A stretch of DNA of 64,000 nt, taken from the NCBI GenBank assembly GCA_045643465.1, contig JAZUKV010000023.1, positions 26,680-90,679 of the forward strand, given 5' to 3'. This DNA comes from CAG-492 sp045643465. Lineage in GTDB: Bacteria > Bacillota > Clostridia > TANB77 > CAG-508. This document shows, one piece after another, positions 33,006 through 41,653 of this stretch (its first letter is position 1; each line of letters opens with the position of its first letter). The notes below the pieces were generated by a model, which was given only the letters and a program-made list of their open reading frames with translations, was not told the origin of the DNA and did not search any database. Position numbers and translations under genes: made by a program.

Positions 33006-33932
33006 TTGAGAAATAATATGTTTCACAAAATAATAAAAGAGCTATGCGATGAACTTAAAATAAAATATACCTTATTGTCGAAAGATTGGATTTTTATGCT
33101 TGAAAAAGAAGGAATTACCAAATTTATAAGTGGATATAAATTTGATATAACAGAGCATGGATTAGGAGAGCTATTAGATGATAAATATGCAATGTATGAT
33201 GTGTTAAGTTCAAAAAATATACCAGTAATAAATTATAACATTGTATATTCTCAAAATAATAAATTAGATTATGCACAAGGATGTAATAGTATAGAATATT
33301 TAAAAGAGCTATTTGAAAGATATAACCAAAGTGTTGTTTTAAAGATAAACGATGGTAGTTGTGGTGTAGATGTATATTATATAAGTAATTTTGAAACATT
33401 AGTTAATAAATATGAACAATTAATCCAAAAACATCATTCTTTAAGTGTATGTCCATTTTATGATATAGAAAATGAGTATAGAGCAATTATTTTTGAAGGA
33501 GAAGCCAAATTATTATATAAAAAAATAAAGCCAGTTATTACAGGAGATGGGAAGAAAACAATAAAAGAATTATTAATTAGCTTTAATCCAAAGTATTTTA
33601 ACAGCTATAATGAAAAAAATAAAGATGTAATTCTTCAAAAAGGAGAAGTATACGAATATGATTGGAGATTTAATCTATCAAGAGGTGCAATATCTTCAAC
33701 TGAAATATTAAAAAATGATAGGATTGAAATAGATAAGATACTTGAAAAAATTTCTAAAAATATAAAAATTGATTTTTGTAGTGTTGATATAATAAAAACA
33801 ATAGATAATAAATTTTTAGTAATGGAAATAAACAGTGGAGTAATGATGGAAAATTTTATAAAGCAACATGAAAATGGATATCAAAAGGCAAAAGAGATAT
33901 ATAAATTAGCATTAGAAAAAATGTTTAGCTGA
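33006..33932 (+). CDS. ATP-grasp family ligase-like protein
   Basis: A 308-residue protein with an ATP-grasp fold of the RimK/cyanophycin-synthetase kind. DDKYAMYDVLSSKNIPVINYNIV near 60 is the usual entry segment. VVLKINDGSCGVDVYYI near 116 supplies the ATP-binding Lys and Gly-rich loop, IENEYRAIIFEGEAKLLYKKIKPVITGDGKKTIKELL near 156 is typical, and FLVMEINSGVMMENFI near 272 has the metal-binding Glu and Asn. Such enzymes join a carboxylate to an amine; the substrates are unknown. The start appears to be TTG 33006, 9 bases after GGAGG, whereas the first ATG lies 21 bases away. Confidence 0.82.
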   Translation: MRNNMFHKIIKELCDELKIKYTLLSKDWIFMLEKEGITKFISGYKFDITEHGLGELLDDKYAMYDVLSSKNIPVINYNIVYSQNNKLDYAQGCNSIEYLKELFERYNQSVVLKINDGSCGVDVYYISNFETLVNKYEQLIQKHHSLSVCPFYDIENEYRAIIFEGEAKLLYKKIKPVITGDGKKTIKELLISFNPKYFNSYNEKNKDVILQKGEVYEYDWRFNLSRGAISSTEILKNDRIEIDKILEKISKNIKIDFCSVDIIKTIDNKFLVMEINSGVMMENFIKQHENGYQKAKEIYKLALEKMFS

Positions 33933-33941
33933 TGGAGACGG

Positions 33942-33967
33942 TGGGGACGGTTCTGTTTTCCACTTTT
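33942..33967 (+). repeat. half copy of the GGGACGGTTCT repeat
   Basis: GGGGACGGTTCT, GTTTTCCAC and a T run form a left arm only. It lies in the gap between the ATP-grasp and HAD genes, in the same orientation as transcription. Confidence 0.8.
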
Positions 33968-34019
33968 TAGAAAAAAAGAAAAAATAGTAGTTTTAAATGA
34001 TAGAAAAATAGGAGGAATA

Positions 34020-34688
34020 ATGAGCGAACCAAAGTATTTAATATTGGATATGGGAAAAGTTTTGGTAGCACCAACAACTGGAAGTTGGTTAATAACACCA
34101 ACATTTATAAAAAACGTAAATAAAGAAAGCATAGATTTAAAAAAATTAGAAGTAGCTATTAAAAATAGCAGATATATTTTAGATAAAAAAGCGGTAAATG
34201 TTGAAGAAGAATATGTTATTATAGAAGAATTTTATAAAACATTATTCAAAAATTTAAATTATAATATTGAAGAGGAATGTCTTAATAATATAGTAAGAGA
34301 TTTTGTTTATAATGAACATGATAATAAATATTATTTATATGATGATGTTATAGAAGAGCTAGGAAGATTATCTAAAAAATATAAAATTTTAATGTTATCA
34401 GATAATTGGCCATGTGCAATAGATTATTTAAAAAGCAAGGATATTTATAAATATTTCGACAAAGTATATATATCATCTTGTTATGGTGTTAAAAAAAGTG
34501 AAAAAGTATTTTTTGACTATCCAATCAATGACTATAACATAAAAGAAGGAGATGCTATTTTTATAGATGATAACGAAAGTTTACTTGATATAGCAGTAAC
34601 GAAAGGGCTAAACGTTATGCTAATGGATAGGGAAAATGAAATTAAAGAATCAAAATACAAAATTATAAATAATTTAAAAAATTTATAA
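34020..34688 (+). CDS. HAD superfamily hydrolase
   Basis: A 222-residue haloacid dehalogenase-fold protein. Motif I is LILDMGKVLV near residue 7, with the nucleophilic Asp and Gly in place of the second Asp, as in the YihX-like/DxGNV subgroup. A helical cap follows (about 30-105). Motif II is ILMLSDNWP near 121, motif III the Lys in CYGVKKSEKVFF near 153-158, and motif IV AIFIDDNESLLDIAVTKG near 180. Substrate probably a small phosphorylated metabolite. GGAGG lies 4-5 bases before the ATG. It follows the ATP-grasp gene by 87 bases. Confidence 0.83.
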   Translation: MSEPKYLILDMGKVLVAPTTGSWLITPTFIKNVNKESIDLKKLEVAIKNSRYILDKKAVNVEEEYVIIEEFYKTLFKNLNYNIEEECLNNIVRDFVYNEHDNKYYLYDDVIEELGRLSKKYKILMLSDNWPCAIDYLKSKDIYKYFDKVYISSCYGVKKSEKVFFDYPINDYNIKEGDAIFIDDNESLLDIAVTKGLNVMLMDRENEIKESKYKIINNLKNL

Positions 34689-34705
34689 AATTATTATATG
34701 AAGCA

Positions 34706-34745
34706 AAAAGCACATAAAGGCAAGTAGCCTTTATGTGCTTTTTGT
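34706..34745. terminator. bidirectional terminator
   Basis: AAAGCACATAAAGG and CCTTTATGTGCTTT form a 14-bp stem with a 7-base loop and T/A tracts on both sides, between the convergent HAD and orphan genes. Confidence 0.92.
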
Positions 34746-34749
34746 TTTA

Positions 34750-35292
34750 TCAAGAATACGCATTTACAATGATTGCTGTGTTATATTCCATAAGAGCATA
34801 GCTAATTTTAGTATATGTATTTTTCATATCAATAAACATTTTGAATGAATGCAAATACAATGCTTTCTTCCTGTTAGGTTGGCAGATAAAACTACCATCT
34901 ACTAACAGAAAATATCTAGGACGATTTAGCTTGGAATGATTACGGAAATATTTTTTTAGTTCACGATCTACATATTTGCCACTAAGCTCAGACTCAATCG
35001 GAATGCATCCTACATTAGGGAAAGTGGTTAAAACATCTTTATCCATAGATTTTATTAATGAATAAAAATCATTTTTGGGTGACATCCGATTAGATATACA
35101 AAATTTGTAGATGGATGCACATTGATTAAATAAGATGTTTTTTTCATTTGCCAATGTATTACTAGTGCATGTGGTAGAATCAGATGTTATCCGATTCTGT
35201 AAATGATTGAGCAGTTCTTTAAAAGAAGTTGGTGTGCCATTGTCGATGCGTTTTCTGATGTGCAAGAGCAAGTTTTCACTAAGATATTCCAT
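34750..35292 (-). CDS. orphan hypothetical protein, 180 residues
   Basis: I do not recognise this protein. It is soluble, with a helical N-terminal part (SENLLLHIRKRIDNGTPTSFKELLNHLQNRI) and a more compact C-terminal part with RPRYFLLVDGSFICQPNRKKALYLHSFKMF near 123. Five cysteines are scattered without a CxxC motif. Its codon choice is less A/T-biased than the neighbours (for example several GAC, CTG and TGC codons), which hints at a foreign origin. AAAGGAG lies before the ATG. Nothing in the flanks identifies a mobile element. Confidence 0.65.
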   Translation of the reverse strand: MEYLSENLLLHIRKRIDNGTPTSFKELLNHLQNRITSDSTTCTSNTLANEKNILFNQCASIYKFCISNRMSPKNDFYSLIKSMDKDVLTTFPNVGCIPIESELSGKYVDRELKKYFRNHSKLNRPRYFLLVDGSFICQPNRKKALYLHSFKMFIDMKNTYTKISYALMEYNTAIIVNAYS

Positions 35293-35308
35293 AGACTACT
35301 CCTTTCGC

Positions 35309-35388
35309 CACAATGTGACAATTAAAAAATTTGTTTACAGTATACTGATAAATATTAATCAGATTAAAAGCCATTGTATCACATTATG
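35309..35388. promoter_or_regulatory. pair of oppositely oriented similar sites upstream of the orphan gene
   Basis: CACAATGTGACAAT (35309-35322) resembles the reverse complement of ATTGTATCACATTATG (35373-35388), which reads CATAATGTGATACAAT. The two sites flank a minus-strand TATACT-like box near 35340. They could be operator half-sites for the orphan gene or just the arms of a large dyad. Confidence 0.35.
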
Positions 35389-35430
35389 TAGAAGAAATCA
35401 AATAAAATTTTAATATTAAATTAGAATGTT

Positions 35431-35460
35431 GGAATAAATAATTTTCGACAGTAGATACTA
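35431..35460 (+). promoter_or_regulatory. possible sigma-G type promoter of splB
   Basis: GGAATA (35431-35436), a 17-base spacer and GATACTA (35454-35460) differ by one base each from the sigma-G pattern TGAATA and CATACTA. In Bacillus splB is transcribed by sigma-G in the forespore. Confidence 0.45.
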
Positions 35461-35479
35461 AATTTGAAGGAGTGAAAAT

Positions 35480-36478
35480 ATGTTTAAACCTGATAAAATT
35501 TATTATGAACCAGAGATTGTTAATTATTCTTTAGGATTGCAATTACTTGAAAAATATAAAGATGTTTGCAAAGTAAAGATTGAATCTCATAATCGTATAA
35601 AAGAGCTACAGAATAAAGAAAATAAAGAATTTCCACAAATGAAAAGATATTTGATAATAGGAACTAGAAAAACACATAAATATACGCCCAATTATAAAGT
35701 TTCAAATTATTTAGTGCCATATACATCGTCTGGTTGTACAGCAATGTGTTTATACTGTTATTTAGTTTGTAATTACAATAAATGTGCATATCTAAGAGTT
35801 TTTGTAAATAGAGAAGAAATGTTAGATAAAATAATTAGAACTGCAGAAAAATCAAACGAAGAGCTAGTTTTTGAGATAGGAAGTAATTCAGATTTGATTT
35901 TAGAAAATTCAATTACAGGGAATTTAGAATGGACAATAAAAGAATTTTCAAAATCATCAAAAGGCTATTTAACTTTTCCTACTAAATTTGATATGGTGGA
36001 TTCAATATTGAATTTACAAGGAAAAGAAAAGATTATTGTTAGAATGAGTGTAAATCCTGAAGAAATAATACAAAAAGTAGAATTAGGAACTTCACGATTG
36101 GAAAAAAGGATAGAAGCAATTAATAAATTGTTGAAAGCTGGATATAAAGTAGGAATTTTAATTGCACCAATAATAATGGTTGATAATTGGGAAAAGCTCT
36201 ATGAAGATTTGATGATAAGATTAGATAAAGAATTAGATAGTGAATACAAGGAGTCAGTATTTTTCGAATTAATTTTTATGACATATAGTTATGTTCATAG
36301 AATGATAAATCAAGATGCTTTTCCGCATAGTATAGATTTATATAATGCAGATTTAATGAAAGGGAGAGGATTAGGTAAATATTCGTATAAGCAAGATGTT
36401 AGAGAATATGGAACAGAAGTAATGCAAAGATTGTTAAAAAAATATTTTCCTCGAAACAAGTTATGGTATATATCTTAG
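35480..36478 (+). CDS. splB: spore photoproduct lyase
   Basis: A 332-residue radical SAM enzyme that splits the thymine dimer (spore photoproduct) formed when spores are exposed to UV, acting during germination. The cluster motif is CTAMCLYC near residue 90 (CxxxCxxC), followed by YLVCNYNKCAYLRVFVN, which carries the additional conserved cysteine of SplB. FEIGSNSDLILENSITGNLEW and TKFDMVDSIL are further family segments, and RYSYK-type residues (GKYSYKQD) lie near the C terminus. GGAGTG lies before the ATG. It adds to the evidence that the organism sporulates. Confidence 0.95.
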   Translation: MFKPDKIYYEPEIVNYSLGLQLLEKYKDVCKVKIESHNRIKELQNKENKEFPQMKRYLIIGTRKTHKYTPNYKVSNYLVPYTSSGCTAMCLYCYLVCNYNKCAYLRVFVNREEMLDKIIRTAEKSNEELVFEIGSNSDLILENSITGNLEWTIKEFSKSSKGYLTFPTKFDMVDSILNLQGKEKIIVRMSVNPEEIIQKVELGTSRLEKRIEAINKLLKAGYKVGILIAPIIMVDNWEKLYEDLMIRLDKELDSEYKESVFFELIFMTYSYVHRMINQDAFPHSIDLYNADLMKGRGLGKYSYKQDVREYGTEVMQRLLKKYFPRNKLWYIS

Positions 36479-36494
36479 ATAGTGCAATCTATAA

Positions 36495-36524
36495 TTGACA
36501 TAAAAAAAGGAAAGATGATATAAT
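36495..36524 (+). promoter_or_regulatory. consensus promoter of the 147-residue gene
   Basis: TTGACA (36495-36500), 18-base spacer and TATAAT (36519-36524): both boxes perfect. The transcript would have a leader of about 100 bases without a recognised RNA motif. Confidence 0.85.
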
Positions 36525-36628
36525 GATTTACTATAAGCAAATGCTTTTTTAGTATCAGTAATTCGTCCTACTGAGACTTTTAAATAAAAAAATCTAAGCT
36601 AATCTATGATTCAAAAGGAGAGATTTTT

Positions 36629-37072
36629 ATGAAAAAGAAAAAGGTTATATTAACAATTATATTATACTTAATGTTTGCAATATTAATTGGAATTATATTG
36701 TATTGTGCTATAAAATTTTTAAAAGTAATTTTATTAGTAATGGCAGCAATAATTGCTCTTAAAATCGTATTATATATGTTTGATGATATAAATATGTATG
36801 AAGTGAATTTACGGCAAAAAATTGCAGAAGAGTTAAATATACAATATAGTTCAGATGAAGATTTAAGGAAAAAAGTAAAATTCAAAATTCCATATAAATA
36901 CAATAATGAAAGACCGCAAACAGTAAAAATAAAAGTTAATAAAAAAGTACAAGAGCATACAGTGAAAATTGATGAGGCAATACAAATATATTATAAAAAT
37001 GTTAGTGCAAAAGTCGATGAATTAGAGAAAAAGATTGATGAAAAATTTAATAAGATTATTCCAAAAATCTAA
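36629..37072 (+). CDS. membrane protein of unknown function, 147 residues
   Basis: Two adjacent hydrophobic segments (about 6-28 and 29-50) form an N-terminal hairpin, followed by a charged, mostly helical cytoplasmic or exported domain (55-147) ending in a coiled-coil-like VDELEKKIDEKFNKIIPKI. I do not recognise the family. AAAGGAG lies 9 bases before the ATG. A perfect sigma-A promoter suggests high expression, and it has its own terminator. Confidence 0.7.
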   Translation: MKKKKVILTIILYLMFAILIGIILYCAIKFLKVILLVMAAIIALKIVLYMFDDINMYEVNLRQKIAEELNIQYSSDEDLRKKVKFKIPYKYNNERPQTVKIKVNKKVQEHTVKIDEAIQIYYKNVSAKVDELEKKIDEKFNKIIPKI

Positions 37073-37099
37073 AGTTTATGTAGGCAAAAGGACGAAATA

Positions 37100-37131
37100 A
37101 AAATACAGGTAGAAATTACCTGTATTTTTGT
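37100..37131 (+). terminator. terminator after the 147-residue gene
   Basis: AAATACAGGTA and TACCTGTATTT pair around a 5-base loop, followed by T residues. Confidence 0.9.
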
Positions 37132-37160
37132 TTATATCAAAGAATATTCAAAAAATACTA

Positions 37161-37189
37161 TTGAAAAAAAACGAAAATTGTGTTATTAT
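37161..37189 (+). promoter_or_regulatory. promoter of the pheST T-box leader
   Basis: TTGAAA (37161-37166), 17 bases and TATTAT (37184-37189) with an extended TG element. It places the start of transcription near 37196. Confidence 0.75.
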
Positions 37190-37195
37190 AAAAAA

Positions 37196-37467
37196 CATAT
37201 TAAGCCAATTAAAAAGCAAAGTAATATATATTAAAAATATTTTACAGAGAAATGAGTATAAGCTGAGAGCTCATTAATAAAAATATATGTGAAATTTCAC
37301 TTTTTAGGTTATTTATTGAAATCAAAATAATTTAATGAGATTAGATAAATGCGGTTGTTACGTTAAAACTGTAATAAGGTATATAATAATGTTATATATA
37401 AAATTAGGTGGTACCACGGATATTAAAAAGTCATTCGTCCTATAAAATAGGATAAATGACTTTTTTT
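37196..37467 (+). promoter_or_regulatory. T-box riboswitch leader of pheST
   Basis: The leader contains the T-box core AGGTGGTACCACGG (37406-37419), which pairs with the uncharged tRNA acceptor end. It ends in a terminator: AAGTCATT and AATGACTT around TCCTATAAAATAGGA, with a T run at 37461-37467. A stem I region lies near 37245-37310. TTC at 37296-37298, followed by A, is a candidate phenylalanine specifier and fits the downstream genes. Uncharged tRNA-Phe should stabilise the antiterminator and allow pheST transcription. Confidence 0.93.
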
Positions 37468-37483
37468 GATGTTGAAAAAGAAG

Positions 37484-37574
37484 TGGAAACGGGGACGGTT
37501 CTAATTTCCACTAAATTAGAAGTATTATAATAAAAAAGATATAAAAGTGGAAATTAGAACCGTCCCCGTTTCCA
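37484..37574. repeat. full copy of the GGGACGGTTCT repeat, 29-bp perfect inverted repeat
   Basis: The arm at 37484-37512 is the exact reverse complement of 37546-37574; a 33-base AT-rich spacer separates them. It sits between the T-box terminator and the pheS ribosome site, so every full pheST mRNA must contain this hairpin. Confidence 0.93.
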
Positions 37575-37592
37575 AAAGAAAGGATGGTTTTT

Positions 37593-38642
37593 ATGAAAGA
37601 GCAAATTGAACAAATTAGGGCTAATGCTAAAAGTGAAATACAAAATGTTAGTGACTTGAAATCATTAGTTGATTTAAAGGTTAAGTATTTGGGTAAAAAA
37701 GGTGAACTTACTTCTGTTTTAAGAGGTATGGGAGCATTATCTGCTGAAGAAAGACCAATTATTGGAAGTCTAGTAAATGAGGTTAGAGATGAATTAGAAA
37801 TATTGATTTCCGAAAAAGAAGAAGCTTTTAAAATGGCAGAATTAAATAAAAAATTAGAAAGTGAGAAAATTGATATTACTCTTCCAAGTAAAAAATCTAT
37901 CAGAGGTAGCAAGCATCCTATGAATATTGCTATTGAGGAAATTGAAGATTTGTTTGTTTCTATGGGGTATGATGTTGTTTCAGGTCCAGAGCTTGAAACT
38001 GATGAATATTGTTTTAAAAAGTTGAATTTACCAGAAGGACATCCTGCAAGAGATATGCAAGATAGTTTTTATATTACAGAAAATGTTTTACTAAGAACAC
38101 AGACTTCTGCAGCTCAAGCAAGAGTAATGGAAAATAAAGGTGGAAAAGAGCCTATTAGAATTATTTGTCCAGGTAAAACTTATAGAAGAGAAGATGATGC
38201 AACACATTCTCCTCAATTTGGACAAATTGAAGGTTTAGTAATTGATAAAAAAGACAAAAATGTTTCACTTGCAGATTTAAAAGGAACTCTTGAAGTTTTT
38301 GCTAGAAAAATGTTAGGAGAAAATTCTGAGCTTCGCTTTAGACCAAGTTATTTCCCATTTACAGAGCCTTCTTATGAAGTTGATGTAACATGTTTTAAAT
38401 GTGGAGGAAAAGGTTGCCCATTATGCAAAAAGACTGGTTGGATTGAAGTTTTTGCTGCAGGTATGGTTCATCCAAATGTTTTAAGAATGAGTGGATATGA
38501 TCCAGAAGAATGGGGTGGATTTGCTTTTGGCCCAGGATGGGATAGAATTACTATGTTCAAATATGCTATTCCAGATGTACGTTTCTTATATACAAACGAC
38601 GTACGTTTCTTAAAACAATTTGATAGAAAGGATGCTGAGTAA
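37593..38642 (+). CDS. pheS: phenylalanyl-tRNA synthetase subunit alpha
   Basis: Alpha chain of the (alpha-beta)2 enzyme that charges tRNA-Phe. The 349-residue protein has the N-terminal coiled coil (1-85) and a class II catalytic core: motif 1 around HPMNIAIEEIEDLFVSMGYDVVSGPELE near 108, motif 2 in RTQTSAAQARVM and PGKTYRREDDATHSPQFGQIEGL near 185, and motif 3 in FGPGWDRITMFKYAIPDVR near 318. A four-Cys cluster, CFKCGGKGCPLC near 266, resembles a zinc knuckle found in many Firmicutes PheS. ATG 37593 is chosen over 37584 because AAAGGATGG lies just upstream. Confidence 0.97.
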   Translation: MKEQIEQIRANAKSEIQNVSDLKSLVDLKVKYLGKKGELTSVLRGMGALSAEERPIIGSLVNEVRDELEILISEKEEAFKMAELNKKLESEKIDITLPSKKSIRGSKHPMNIAIEEIEDLFVSMGYDVVSGPELETDEYCFKKLNLPEGHPARDMQDSFYITENVLLRTQTSAAQARVMENKGGKEPIRIICPGKTYRREDDATHSPQFGQIEGLVIDKKDKNVSLADLKGTLEVFARKMLGENSELRFRPSYFPFTEPSYEVDVTCFKCGGKGCPLCKKTGWIEVFAAGMVHPNVLRMSGYDPEEWGGFAFGPGWDRITMFKYAIPDVRFLYTNDVRFLKQFDRKDAE

Positions 38643-38643
38643 T

Positions 38644-41019
38644 ATGATATTAAGTAGAAATTTTGTTAAAGATTATATTGATTTAGATGATAATTTAGAT
38701 ATTAAAACTATTGGCGAAGATATGACAAAAGTAGGAAATGAATATGATGCAGCGGAGAAGTTTATTAATGCAACAAATTTAGTTATTGGAAAAATTGAAG
38801 AATGTGTTGAGCATCCAGATTCAGATCATTTACATGTTTGCAAAGTAAATGTTGGAAATGATATTTTACAAATTGTTTGTGGAGCGCCAAATGCTAGAGC
38901 AGGAATTAAGGTTATAGTAGCACTTCCTGGTGCAGAGCTTCCAAATGATATTACAATTAAAAAAGGTGCTATTCGTGGAGTTGAATCAAATGGAATGATG
39001 TGTTCAATTGCAGAGCTTGGAGTTGATAATAAATTTCTAACAGCAGCAGATAAAGAGGGAATTTGTGAACTTGGGGAAGATGCAATTTTAGGAGAAGATC
39101 CTATTAAATATTTAGGATATGATGATGAGATTATTGATTTTGAATTAACAGCAAATAGAGGAGATTTATTAAGCATATTAGGTATGGCTTATGAATTGGG
39201 GGCTATATATGATAAAAAAGTTAAAGATGTTGACTTATCTCATAATGAATCTGGGGATGATATAAACAACAATTTTTCAATAGATATTCAAACTGAAAAT
39301 TGTTCATTATTTTTAGCTAAAAAAGTTGAAAATGTAGTAGTTAAAGAAAGTCCAGATTTTATAAAAAATAGATTAATGGCTTGTGGAATAAGACCAATTA
39401 ATAATGTTGTAGATATTAGCAATTATGTAATGCTAGAGCTAGGACAACCGTTACATTTCTATGATGCAGATAATCTTGGAAATACAATAATAGTAAGAAT
39501 GGCTCAAAACGGAGAAAAGTTAATAACTTTAGATGAAAATGAAAGAGCTTTGGATGAGAATGATATTGTTATAGCTAATAAAGAAAAAGCTGTTGGCTTA
39601 GCAGGAGTTATGGGAGGCTTAGAAACAGAAGTTGTTTCTGAAACAAAGAATGTAATAATTGAATCAGCTATATTTGATGGAATTAAAGTTAGAAAAACTT
39701 CAAAGAAAATTTTAAGAAGCGAAGCAAGTAATAGATTTGAAAAAGGATTAGATCCAAAAAGAACATATATGGCAATGGAAAGAGCATGTGTATTACTTGA
39801 AAAATATGCTGACGGTAAAGTTGTTACAGGAATGTGTCAATATGATAAGTCAAATAAAGAAGATAAAAAGATTGAAATTACATTCAAAAATATTAATGAT
39901 GTTTTAGGAACACAAATTTCAAATGAAGATATATTAAATGTATTTTCAAAGTTAGGATTTACTTATAATGTAAATGGTGAAAAAGTTGATGTTCTAGTTC
40001 CTACAAGAAGATTAGATGTTAATATTAAAGAAGATTTAATTGAAGAAGTAGGTCGTATTTATGGTGTTGATAATATTCAAGGGAAATTACCAACATTGCC
40101 AATTAAAAAAGGTAATTATGATAAGACAACAAGAGCAATAAGAAATGAAATGGTTGCCTTAGGTTTAAATGAGACTTTATCAATGATTTTCATGAATGAA
40201 GAAGAAGCTAGAAGCTATACAATAGATGATTTTGAAGTAGTAAAATTGTTAGATCCATTATCAGAAGATAGAAGTTGCTTAAGATATAGCATGATTCCAT
40301 CTATGATGAAAATATTTGAATATAATAAAGCAAGAGAAAATAAAAATGTTGCTATATTTGAAATAGGTAAAGGCTTTTTCAAAAAAGGAGAGCAATATGG
40401 AGAAAATCAAAAATTAGTAGCATTAGTTTCTGGTGAATATTATTTAGGTGTTGGAAATAAAGCTAATGTTGATTTCTTTATCATGAAAGGTATTGCAGAA
40501 GAGCTATTAAATTTCTTAGGATATGAAAATAGATATAGCTTTATAGTACCAAATAAGTTATCTAAAGAATTCCATCCAGGGCAAACTGCTATGATAAATG
40601 TAAATGGAGAAGATGTTGGAATATTAGGAAAAGTTCATCCATCAGTTTGTAAAGATTCTGTATTTGTAATGGAAATAAATTTAGATAAGTTATTAGCTAA
40701 AAGAGTTGGAAAATTAAAATATAAAGAAATATCAAAATTTCCAAATATAAAGAAAGATGTTGCTTTTGTCATGGATAAAAATAAAACTTCAAAAGAAATT
40801 GAAACAGTAATAAAAAAAGCTGGAGGAAGTTTATTAACTAATATAGAAGTGTTTGACGTTTATACAGGTGAAAATATTGGAGAAAATGAAAAATCAATAG
40901 CATATTCATTAACATTTAATGATTCAAAGAAAACATTAACTGATGAGGAAGTTACACAAGTATTTGAAAAAATAATTTCAACTGTAGAAAGCAAATGTGA
41001 AGTAACATTGAGAAAATAA
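38644..41019 (+). CDS. pheT: phenylalanyl-tRNA synthetase subunit beta
   Basis: The 791-residue beta chain. It begins with MILSRNFVKDYIDL, then the tRNA-binding EMAP-like domain (about 40-150: VIGKIEECVEHPDSDHLHVCKVNVG). The B3/B4 editing domain spans about 200-390 (RPINNVVDISNYVMLELGQPLHFYDAD). B5 follows, and the catalytic-like core contains SRSCLRYSMIPSM-type sequence near 540. The FDX-ACB anticodon domain is at the end (EISKFPNIKKDVAFVMD ... SKKTLTDEEVTQVFEKI). It begins one base after the pheS stop, with GAAAGGATG inside the pheS end, so translation is coupled. Confidence 0.97.
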   Translation: MILSRNFVKDYIDLDDNLDIKTIGEDMTKVGNEYDAAEKFINATNLVIGKIEECVEHPDSDHLHVCKVNVGNDILQIVCGAPNARAGIKVIVALPGAELPNDITIKKGAIRGVESNGMMCSIAELGVDNKFLTAADKEGICELGEDAILGEDPIKYLGYDDEIIDFELTANRGDLLSILGMAYELGAIYDKKVKDVDLSHNESGDDINNNFSIDIQTENCSLFLAKKVENVVVKESPDFIKNRLMACGIRPINNVVDISNYVMLELGQPLHFYDADNLGNTIIVRMAQNGEKLITLDENERALDENDIVIANKEKAVGLAGVMGGLETEVVSETKNVIIESAIFDGIKVRKTSKKILRSEASNRFEKGLDPKRTYMAMERACVLLEKYADGKVVTGMCQYDKSNKEDKKIEITFKNINDVLGTQISNEDILNVFSKLGFTYNVNGEKVDVLVPTRRLDVNIKEDLIEEVGRIYGVDNIQGKLPTLPIKKGNYDKTTRAIRNEMVALGLNETLSMIFMNEEEARSYTIDDFEVVKLLDPLSEDRSCLRYSMIPSMMKIFEYNKARENKNVAIFEIGKGFFKKGEQYGENQKLVALVSGEYYLGVGNKANVDFFIMKGIAEELLNFLGYENRYSFIVPNKLSKEFHPGQTAMINVNGEDVGILGKVHPSVCKDSVFVMEINLDKLLAKRVGKLKYKEISKFPNIKKDVAFVMDKNKTSKEIETVIKKAGGSLLTNIEVFDVYTGENIGENEKSIAYSLTFNDSKKTLTDEEVTQVFEKIISTVESKCEVTLRK

Positions 41020-41031
41020 TTAATATAAAAG

Positions 41032-41071
41032 AAAGACCCTGAGCTTAAAAATAAGCTTAGGGTCTTTTTTT
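41032..41071. terminator. terminator after pheT
   Basis: AAAGACCCTGAGCTT pairs with AAGCTTAGGGTCTTT (one mismatch) around a short A-rich loop, followed by seven T residues. Confidence 0.93.
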
Positions 41072-41085
41072 GACTAATCAGAATT

Positions 41086-41592
41086 TTATTTTGATTCATC
41101 ATGATTATTTGATTTTCTATCATCTGAGTTTTCATCAATATCTTCTGAACAATCATATTGTGAGCTATCTACAGGAATTATCAGAATTTCTATAGAATCA
41201 TCAAGATCATTCAATTTAGACACGTGATACCTAGCTATAATCATTTCAAATTGTAAAAATAAAAAGTAAAAAAATAATACAAGAAAACTTTTACAATTAA
41301 TAATTTCAAGTTTAATGTGATTAATAATAAGCAAGGATGAGATAGTTAAAGTAATTATAACAACTGTAGAAGTAGTTAGTAGTGAATATTTTTTGTTATG
41401 CAAATATAATTGAATACATACAATGAAGAATAAACAACTAAAATTACCATATGAGATAGATGACTTGATAGAAAAATCAGTAAATGAATTTGGAGAGATT
41501 AAATAGCAAGACGTAAGTAAAAAACTTCCAAGTAGCCAAAAAATAATGGCGGTTAGGAGTATTTTTAACTCCCGAATTGTGTGAGCAGTCAT
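41086..41592 (-). CDS. integral membrane protein of unknown function, 168 residues
   Basis: Four hydrophobic segments (about 10-32, 45-62, 70-90 and 102-118) are followed by a very acidic Asp/Ser-rich C-terminal tail of about 45 residues (SSQYDCSEDIDENSDD). I do not recognise the family. AAAGGATTG precedes the ATG. It is monocistronic and preceded by a promoter and an attenuator-like hairpin on the same strand. Confidence 0.65.
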   Translation of the reverse strand: MTAHTIRELKILLTAIIFWLLGSFLLTSCYLISPNSFTDFSIKSSISYGNFSCLFFIVCIQLYLHNKKYSLLTTSTVVIITLTISSLLIINHIKLEIINCKSFLVLFFYFLFLQFEMIIARYHVSKLNDLDDSIEILIIPVDSSQYDCSEDIDENSDDRKSNNHDESK

Positions 41593-41653
41593 AAAAAATC
41601 AATCCTTTCTTAATAAATAGGTATTAATGAAGAAATCTATACTAATAAAGAAA

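Noticed and set aside
35207..35413. A 68-codon plus-strand ORF antisense to the start of the orphan gene
   Set aside because: It overlaps the better supported minus-strand gene and its regulatory region and has no ribosome site.
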